NCBI GenBank assembly: GCA_015179125.1
Contig: WHVA01000157.1
Location: forward strand, 157,283-221,282
Source: Gautieria morchelliformis
Taxonomy: Eukaryota > Basidiomycota > Agaricomycetes > Gomphales > Gomphaceae
Direction of reading: 5' to 3'
Length of the DNA stretch: 64,000 nt
The notes under the pieces are model-generated. The model saw only the letters and a program-made list of their open reading frames with translations. It was not told the DNA's origin and did not search any database. Below, one piece after another: positions 56,547 to 64,000 of this stretch. Made by a program: the position numbers and the translations under genes. The stretch's first letter is position 1; the number at the start of each line of letters is the position of its first letter.

Positions 56547-59500
56547 ATGCCTACATTTCTCAGGGATCCTTCTACTCCAGAGAGAAATCGTCAGCAGGAG
56601 CGTGAAAGGGCAAGGGAGGAGCAAGAGGGTCATATGACGTCGCCCACTGATCGGAGAGCGCGTGCACTTGCTGCTGCTGCTGTCAGAGCTCAGGACCAGC
56701 CTCCCCCTCCACCACAGCCTTTTGCCATCCCTCACCCTCCTCCTAGAAGCAATGTCGCTGATCCTTTTCAACAACCTGTGGCTGGGCCATCACGTCCTCC
56801 TATCCTTGCAGGGCCACCACGTCCTCCTATGCCTGCAGGGCCGTCACGTCCTCCGGATCCCAGTCCTGGACAGCAGGTGGCAGCCCTGCGTGCTCAGTTA
56901 GCAGCAATCCCAGCAGCACAGCCTGTGAGAAGATACAGGCAGGAGCCTATACGGCCACCTCCCAATCTTCCTGTGGTTGGTTCTGCAGGAATTGCACAGT
57001 TGCGTGCTCAGGCTGCTGAGCAGTCTGCTATATTGCAGCAATTGGGAAGAGGTAGACAGGCAGCTAATCCTTCTGTAGTAGGTTCTGCAGGAGTGGCAGC
57101 ATTGCCGGCTCAGGCCAATGCAATAAGACCAATGCCTCGGCTACTCCCTGCGCTTCTGCAGCCTCTTCAGCGACTCCCTGCACCTCCTCAGCCTCCTCAG
57201 CAACTCCCTGCACCTCCTCAGCCACCTCAGCCACTCCCTGCTCCTCCTCAGCCTCCTCAGCCACTCCCTGCACCTCCTCAGCATCTTCTGCCACTCCCTG
57301 CACCTCCTCAGCCTCCTCAGCCACTCCCTGCACCTCGGCAGCGTCCTCAGCAACCTCCTCCTCCTATTCCACTTGGTCGCTCTAGAATAATCGAGGCAGA
57401 TGTGCAGCGTCATGATTTGGGTCCCATGGTTATTTCCTGCCCTGACTGTAAAGCATTGCACTGGATGGCAGAACGCCTGCAGAAATCCTCAAATGTGCGG
57501 CCCAGGTTTGGTGATTGCTGTATACAAGGAAAGGTGCAGCTTCCAGAGCTGCCAGTGCTCCCTCAGCCATTGAGACGGCTCTTAGAGGGCCAGGACCCTG
57601 AGGCCAAACAGTTTCGCCAGAACATCAGGCAGTACAATGCTGCATTTGCATTCACTTCCTTGGGAGCCGACTTTGACCTAGATTTGCTTCGGGAGGGTCG
57701 TGGTCCATATGTCCTCAAGCTGCAGGGCGAACTGTATCATATTCATGGCTCTCTCATCCCTAACCCTGGGAGGCGGATACAGTATGCCCAACTTTATATA
57801 TATGATCCAGCATTGGCTTTGGAACAGAGGAACACGCGTAACCCAGGTCTGTCTCCAACTATCATGGGAGACTTGCAGGAAATGCTCCTCTTATGCAATC
57901 CTCATGTTCCCATATATAGACAAGCGGCTGAGAGGCTCAGAGCTCAGGGACAGAATGGTGAGATCCGGGCTAGGCTCACATACAGGGAACACAGGGATCC
58001 TAGGAGGTATAATATCCCTACTGCGGATGAGATTGCGGTGGTTCTTCCTGGAGATGGCATCAACCCTGAACCTAGGGATGTTATTGTCCAGCTCAAAGGT
58101 GGACACTTTCGAAGGGTATCCGATATGAATCCAAACTATGCCTCTCTTCACTATGTCTTGCTCTTTCCCAGGGGAGAGTTGGGGTGGCAACCTGGTATTC
58201 GCTATCGCCAATTACCAGACGGGCGTGAGCGAAGTGGGCATGTCACCCAAATTCAGTTCCATTCCTATCGTCTCTTCCAGAGAACAGAAGAACCTACAAC
58301 ACTCCTGCGCGCTGGCAAATTATTCCAGCAGTACATTGTAGACTCTTGGGCCGCTGCAGAGCAAAGCAGGCTGTGGTGGATCAGGACAAATCAACACACT
58401 CTCCGTGCTGAGATGTATAACCAGATGATGGATGCCTTTCATCGCAATGACAATGACAGAGATCCAAACAACTTGGGCATAAGATCCATTCTGCCTGCCA
58501 CATTTCAGGGGGGACACGGGACATGCAGCAAAACCTGCAGAACTCTCTGGCCATTTCAAGGAAGTATGGTGTGGCGATCTCTTTATTACCATGACTGCCA
58601 ATCCCAACTGGCAGGAGGTATTGGATGCATTGTTGCCCGGACAAACTCCTCAGGACAGGCCTGACCTGGTGTCGCGGGTGTTCCAGCTCAAAAAGAAATA
58701 CCTCATTGACTTGATCGTCAAGGAAAAGATTTTTGGGGAAACCGTCGCTCGCGTCCACACCATTGAATTCCAGAAAAGGGGACTCCCACACATGCATATT
58801 CTTATCTGGTTTGAAAGAGATTCCAAGATCAGACATCCACATGAGGTGGATTCAATGATTTCAGCAGAGTTCCCTGATCCAGAGACTCATCCTGTCCTCT
58901 ACCGGTTGGTCTGTGAGCTGATGACACATGGTCCCTGTGGAAAATGAAACCAAACGCACCCTGCATGGAAAATGGCAAGTGCAAGAAAAACTTCCCAAAG
59001 CCATTCTGTGAGGAAACCAGTCTGAATGAGGATGGATATCCAAAATATCGTCGTCGCAATGATGGAAGGCTGCACAATGTCAGAGGTGACATGCTGGACA
59101 ACAGATGGGTTGTGCCATACTCTGCTCTGCTCTTGCTCAAATTCTGGTGTCACATCAACCCTGAACTCACCATCAATGTGAGGTGTATCAAGTATATCCA
59201 CAAGTATCTCTACAAGGGCCATGATCGGACCACCATGGAGTTTGGTCGCACCCAGGATGAAATTAAGCAGTACCTGGACGCTCGCTATGTCAGTGCTCAT
59301 GAGGCCTGTTGGAGGTTGCTGGAGCGGGAAATCCACACCCAGGTGCCTGCAGTCATGGCACTGCCAGTCCATGAAAAGGACCACCACACAATCATCTTTG
59401 ATCCCAACCAGGATGTGGACAACATCCTGGAAAGGGCTGAGGCGAAAAAGACACCGCTCATGGCTTACTTTGAGGCCAATGATATCTACCCTGAAGCACG

Positions 59501-61555
59501 TGATCTGCTCTATGTGGAGTTTCCTGAGCATTTTACCTGGCACTCACAGGAAAAGGTATGGACACCACGCCAAGGAGGTTATAGCATCGGTCGCCTTCAC
59601 TTTGCAAACCCTAGATCAGGAGAGAGATTTTTTGTGCGCACTCTCCTCACAGTGGTCAAGGGGCTAGATCCTTTGAGGAGCTTAGGTCGGTGGATGGCAT
59701 ACAATATGCTACTTACAAGGAGGCCTGTCGTGCAAGGGGACTTCTGGATGATGATCAGGAGTTGAGGTTGTGTCTCCAGGAAGCCAGTGGCATGAAAACA
59801 GGTGCTCAGCTCAGACATCTCTTTGCCACCATCCTTGGCCATTGCAATCCATCGGGTCCTGGCAGACTATGGGATGGCTTCAGGGAGCACATATGTGATG
59901 ATCTCAGACATCAGCTCCAAATCAGACATGGTATGCAGGATCCACAGGACGATCAGGTTTATGATTTTGGCCTCTTTCTCTTGGAAAAAATCCTCCAGCA
60001 GGGTGGAATGTCCTTGAGCAGCTTTGATGATATGCCTCGGGTGGCAGGCGAGTGGGAGGCCCTCATTGGAAACAGGTTCATAGCTGAGCAGAGGGACTAT
60101 GACCCTGTTGAAGAGAGGAAAAGGCTGATGAGGAGGTTCCCAAGCTGAATGAGGGGCAAAGGTCTGCGCATGATCAGATATTACGGTCGGCACTGACCAG
60201 AGATGCTCATGGGAAACCTGATGGACAAATGTTTTTTGTCACTGGCTCAGGTGGCGCCGGGAAATCATTCACATGGAACACTCTAATCCACTCCTGTAGA
60301 GCGGAGAGCCTCATTGTGATTGCAGTAGCCTCATCTGCAATGGCTGCACTTATCCTCACTAAGGGTACAACCTCTCATAGCATGCTTGGAATTCCCATTC
60401 CTGTCCATGAGCGCTCTTTCTCCTCCATCAAAAAGAACTCTGACAAGGCTGACATGCTGAGACAGGCCAGTCTCCTCATCTGGGATGAGGCTGCAATGCA
60501 GCATCGCCATGCCATAGAGGCCATTGACAGGACACTGAGGGATTTCCTTGACCAGCCTGACAGACCCTTTGGTGGCATCACAGTCGCCTTTGGAGGTGAC
60601 TTTCAGCAGACTCTCCCAATTGTCCCTAAAGGCTCCAAGGAGGATATCGTGGGAGCTACCCTTCAGAAGTCATATCTGTGGCCAAGATCAATGTCCTCCA
60701 TCTGACAGAGAACATGGGGTGAGAAATGACCCTGACAGAGCCAGGTTTGCAGAATGGCTGCAGAATGTGGGCCAGGGAAAGGATCTCCCACTAGATCATA
60801 CGTTCTCACTCCCTCCTCACATGGTTTGTGGCCCTGGAATTGAAGATCTGATCCAGGAAATATACCCTGGCATTGGCAATCATGTCCCTGCCCAGGACAA
60901 TTACTTTTTGGAGCGTGCCATCCTCTGTGCCAGAAACACTGAGGTCAATGAGATCAATTCCATGGTGTTTAGGGAGTTTCCAGGTGATGCTCAGGTCTTG
61001 CACTGTGCAAATTCCATTGAAGAGTCCGACGATGCAGATCGGTATCCTGTGGAGTATCTGAATTCCATAGAGATGGGCTGTCTTCCTCCTGCTCGCTTGG
61101 AAGTCAAGCCTGGAGTGCCTCTGATGCTGTTGCGCAATTTGGATCAGAAGCAAGGACTATGCAATGGGACAAGGTTGCGGTTGGTGAGGATAAGCATTAG
61201 AGTGTTGGAGGTCAGGATCATCTCAGGTCCATGTGCAGGAAATATTGCTTTCATCCCCAGGATCATCATTAAGCCATCAGAGGGAGAGTTGCCATTTGTG
61301 CTGAAAAGGAGGCAGTTTCCAGTGCGTTTGGCATTTGCAATGACTATCAACAAGTCTCAGGGACAGTCTTTGGGTACGGTTGGGCTGGACCTGAGATATC
61401 CAGTGTTTTGGACATGGTCAGTTGTATGTTGGTGTATCAAGAGGGACCAACTGGAACAGAGTGAAGGTCTTGCTTGAGGAGGGTTTGGACACAACCAACA
61501 TTGTATATAAAGATGTATTACTTAGAGCTCCTTGATTTTTTTATATCCACTTCTC
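56547..61555 (+). pseudogene. Helitron RepHel (HUH Rep nuclease plus PIF1-like helicase), frameshifted
   Basis: From ATG at 56547: a Pro-rich N-terminus with a 30-bp repeat coding PxPPQPLPAP (57150-57345), a Helitron_like_N-type region with NYASLHYVLLFPRGELGW (about 58130), the Rep domain with LFITMTANPNW, VHTIEFQKRGLPHMHILIW (HUH-type His pair, about 58755-58810) and CIKYIHKYLYKGHDRTTMEF (tyrosine motif, about 59190-59240). The helicase has GSGGAGKSFTW (Walker A, about 60245), SLLIWDEAAM (Walker B, about 60470), VAFGGDFQQTLPIV and FAMTINKSQGQSLGTVGLDL. Frame changes occur at about 58510, 58580, 58940, 59660, 60145, 60690, 60718 and 61400, with a stop in frame at about 60718. Order and motifs are otherwise complete, so decay is moderate. 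Confidence 0.9.
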
Positions 61556-61655
61556 TTATATGGTTTATGTGTGTTACTTGATTTTACTTGATGCAAATTG
61601 GTTACTTTTATTTTCCCCAATGCACTTGACCTTACCGATGTGTTTGACCTACACC

Positions 61656-61683
61656 CCCGCGCGAAGCGCGGGTACCCACCTAG
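61656..61683 (+). terminator. Helitron 1 3' hairpin and CTAG end
   Basis: CCCGCGCGAAGCGCGGG stem-loop, 7 nt, then CTAG. This is the rolling-circle termination signal of Helitrons. Helitron 2 carries a damaged version near 63826-63853. Confidence 0.9.
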
Positions 61684-62059
61684 TCTAAGAGTTAAACGAG
61701 GGCAGTGGGTTGTGGCGTCGTGCTTATGTCAGGTTTTAGGTCAGCATTAGTCAGCTGGCCAATCGGACGCGAGCGGCGCAGCCGCAAGCCCCGGGCTGTT
61801 TAGGTCAGCGCAGTACGCAGCACAAACGCTGCGCAGCAGCGTTCCACGTCACGTGACCGGTTCGTGACCATACGCGAGTGGTCCGTGCACGACCCTTCGC
61901 TTGGTATAAAGAGAGCGATGCTGCAGAACCGCACTCCCCACTGGTGTCCTCTCTGTGTTCTGGCTGGGTGGGCTTACTACTGCTTTGACTGGGGTCTTGG
62001 TGTCTTTCTGTGTGTCTCTGGGTGTCTCTGGGCTTCTTTGGCTGTGAATTGACACCAGC

Positions 62060-62640
62060 TTCTGCTTCAATGTTCTGTATATTTTTTGATATTTTTTCGC
62101 AAATTGCTATCAATACACCTAACTTGCTAACCTTAATAATAGCCAACTTAAATATCCTGTACATTTTTTTGATATTTTTTCGCAAATAGCTATCAATAAA
62201 CCTAACTTGCTAACCTTAACAATAGCCAATTTACATATCCTGTACATTTTTTGATATTTTTTCGCAAATAGACATCAATAAATCAAACTTGCTAACCTCA
62301 ATAACAGCCACCTTAACTATCCTGTAATTTTTTTGACATTTTTTCGCAAATGGATATCAATAACTTATACTCACTTTGCTCAAGTTGATAACAACTTCTG
62401 TTTTATGTAGTGTGTTTTTTTTATCTTTTTTTGAAAAATAAATATAGATATCATTGAATTATCCTGACTTTGCTAAAATTAATAAGAACAGCTGCTTAAA
62501 TGTGGTTTCTTTTCATATTTATATATGTCACAAAATAGATACTGATAATATCAATGAATTATCCTGACTTTGCTAAATATTAAGAACAGCTGCTTAAATG
62601 TGGTTTCTTTTCCTATTTTATATATGTCACAAAATAGATA
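62060..62640. repeat. AT-rich tandem repeats inside Helitron 2
   Basis: About four units of 80 bp sharing TGATATTTTTTCGCAAAT, ATCAATAAA and CTAACTTGCTAACCT, then two units of about 100 bp sharing AAGAACAGCTGCTTAAATGT and GTCACAAAATAGATACTG. Confidence 0.85.
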
Positions 62641-62644
62641 CTGC

Positions 62645-63385
62645 TACATGTCCCTGATATGTGTGAGGACATGCTACCTGTTGGGACACGTTACCTGTGA
62701 GGACACGCTACGTTTGGGGACATGCTACCTGTGAGGACACGCTACGTTTGGGGACACGCTACCTGTGAGGACATGCTACCTGTGAGGACACGTTACGTGT
62801 GAGGACATGTTACGTGTGAGGACACGTTACGTTTGGGACATGTTATGTGTGGGGACACGTTACGTGTGAGGACACGCTACCAGTGGGGACACGTTACGTG
62901 TGAGGACATGCTACCAGTGGGACACGTTACGTGTGAGGACACGCTACCAGTGGGGACACGTTACGTGTGAGGACATGCTACCAGTGGGGACACGTTACGT
63001 GTGAGGACACGCTACCTGTGGGAACACGTTACCTGTGAGGACACGCTACGTTTGGGGACATGCTACCTGTGAGGACACGTTACGTGTGGGGACATGCTAC
63101 TGTGAGGACACACTACGTTTGGGGACATGCTACCTGTGGGGACATGCTACCGTGGGGACACATTATGTGTGGGGACATGCTACCTGTGAGGACACGCTAC
63201 CTGTGGGGACACGCTACCTGTGGGGACATGCTACCTGTGAGGACACGTTACGTGTGGGGACACGCTGCCTGTGAGGACACGCTACCTGTGAGGACCGCTA
63301 CCTGCGCAGACACGCTACCTGTGAGGACATGTTACGTTTGGGGACACGCTACCTGTGAGGACACGTTACGTGTGAGGACATGCTA
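62645..63385. repeat. 20-bp minisatellite inside Helitron 2, about 35 units
   Basis: Units of the type GAGGACACG(T/C)TACGTGTGGG and GGGGACATGCTACCTGTGAG alternate over 740 bp with single-base variation. Frames open through the array are artefacts. Confidence 0.92.
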
Positions 63386-63394
63386 TCAACTGCA

Positions 63395-63740
63395 CTTTGG
63401 GTCTTCCCCCATTTCTGATTTTGGTATTGTTTCTGGTTCTGTGAGAGTGTCACTGGAGGATCAGCTGGCATATCGAATAACCACATTGTCAAAATTCAGG
63501 ATCCCCAAGATCACTATTGGATCTATTTCACAATGCACAAGCTTTGAAACCTGTGGATTATGACAATGGGCGCAATCTTATAATCTCTGATGATTCAGTC
63601 AAGACTATTACCACTTTCATGTCTAGAGTCGCTGGGAGGGCCCATCCCAGAGGTCGAGAGAGAGCTCTGCATGTTCGGCTGTTCCATGGGTGCATACATG
63701 ATTTCATGATACTATATGATCAGGATATATTTTGCATGAT
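63395..63740 (+). other. Possible captured gene fragment in Helitron 2
   Basis: Coding-like blocks in two frames: VRVSLEDQLAYRITTLSKFR, then FHNAQALKPVDYDNGRNLII, SDDSVKTITTFMSRVAGRAH and RALHVRLFHGCIHDFM. I do not recognise a family. It has no counterpart in the Helitron 1 RepHel that I can see. Confidence 0.4.
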
Positions 63741-63853
63741 CCTATTTACCCCAATGCACTTGACCTTACTGATTCACTTGACCTTACTGATGCATTTGAC
63801 CTTACCAAGGCGCTTGACCTACACCCCCGCGCGAACGGGCGGTACCCACCTAG

Positions 63854-64000
63854 TTACACTATATGAAAACAGCTCGGTGGGTTGTGGGCGTCGAGCTTAT
63901 GTCAGTTTTATGTCAGCCTTAGTCAGCTGGCCAATCGGACGCGAGCGCGCAGCCGTGAGCCAAGACGCGAGTGGCGCAGCTGGCCCAAACCGGATCATGC
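63854..64000 (+). mobile_element. Helitron 3, 5' part only (runs off the window)
   Basis: Directly after CTAG of Helitron 2, sequence resembling a Helitron 5' end resumes: TTACACTATATGAAAAC, then CGGTGGGTTGTGGGCGTCG, GTCAGCTGGCCAATCGGACG and GCGAGCGCGCAGCCGTGAGC, matching the subterminal part of Helitron 2. The first bases differ from TCTAAGAG, so this unit belongs to a related subfamily or is damaged. Confidence 0.7.

Larger units (their letters stand above)
55678..61683 (+). mobile_element. Helitron 1 (6.0 kb, autonomous type, decayed)
   Basis: The 5' end is TCTAAGAGTTAAACG directly after an A. The 3' end is a 7-bp hairpin CCCGCGC-GAA-GCGCGGG (61656-61672), then TACCCACCTAG with CTAG at 61680-61683, followed by T. 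This is the classic A^TC...CTRR^T structure. It encodes a RepHel gene. A GC-rich palindromic segment (GAGCGGCGCAGCCGCGAGC) lies near the 5' end and recurs in the next units. Confidence 0.9.
61684..63853 (+). mobile_element. Helitron 2 (2.2 kb, non-autonomous), head to tail with Helitron 1
   Basis: It begins TCTAAGAGTTAAACGAGGGC immediately after CTAG of Helitron 1 and ends TACCCACCTAG at 63850-63853. It shares both termini with Helitron 1 and the subterminal CCCCAATGCACTTGACCTTAC block, but has no RepHel. Its interior is tandem repeats plus a short coding-like fragment. Confidence 0.88.

Noticed and set aside
57064..57461. Antisense frames with QGVAEEAEEV-type repeats
   Set aside because: Reverse reading of the proline-rich repeat in the Helitron RepHel N-terminus.
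62645..63385. CRISPR-like appearance of a short regular repeat array
   Set aside because: Units are contiguous with no unique spacers, and the context is eukaryotic and inside a Helitron. It is a minisatellite.
1..64000. tRNA, rRNA, riboswitch or prokaryotic promoter/operon signals
   Set aside because: Scanned by eye for tRNA B-box-like GGTTCGA sequences in a cloverleaf context and for rRNA-like stretches; none convincing. The window is eukaryotic in gene structure.

Overview
The window looks like a gene-poor, transposon-rich stretch of an Agaricomycete (Basidiomycota) nuclear genome. The evidence is spliceosomal introns of about 45-60 nt with GTAAGT/GTATGT donors and CTGAC-type branch points, patatin/NB-ARC/TPR NLR-type receptor genes, an alpha-kinase, a basidiomycete-type integrase-core gene, fragments of an agaricomycete ATG13 gene, and a mix of Helitrons, a MULE, Ty3/gypsy and Ty1/copia remnants, solo LTRs and MITEs. 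No bacterial operons, rRNA or tRNA genes were seen. Genus and species cannot be fixed by reading alone.

Layout. 0-5.6 kb: a tandem duplication carrying a small cysteine-rich gene (about 1.05-1.72 and 5.0-5.45 kb). 5.9-7.5 kb: a fragment of ATG13 3' DNA, then two tandem-repeat arrays. 7.5-14.1 kb: a divergent pair, an alpha-kinase gene (minus) and an integrase-core gene (plus). They are separated by a four-unit minisatellite and a large hairpin, and the integrase gene is split by a solo LTR with a 5-bp target duplication. 14.1-19.3 kb: LTR debris and a decayed ATG13 copy (minus). 19.5-23.0 kb: NLR A, patatin + NB-ARC + six TPRs. 23.4-29.0 kb: gypsy gag/protease remnants, LTRs and a second truncated ATG13 copy. 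29.14-35.12 kb: a complete MULE with 76-bp terminal inverted repeats, a perfect 9-bp target duplication, a transposase gene (minus) and an undescribed companion gene (plus). 35.46-43.2 kb: NLR B, a near twin of NLR A whose TPR array grew to at least 24 units and was then cut by a second copy of the solo LTR. 43.5-55.7 kb: nested copia and gypsy remains, five solo LTRs (four with readable 5-bp duplications), two TIR elements and a large dispersed inverted repeat. 55.68-64.0 kb: three Helitron units head to tail, the first with a RepHel gene broken by frameshifts.

How it fits together. The two NLR-like genes are the main candidate host genes. Their patatin halves differ clearly while their NB-ARC halves are almost identical, which suggests exchange or conversion, and the TPR tail shows recent higher-order duplication. 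Most of the rest is a layered record of insertions. Several insertion events can be proven because removing the element and one target duplication restores reading continuity. Exon coordinates come from reading splice signals and comparing paralogues, not from transcripts.
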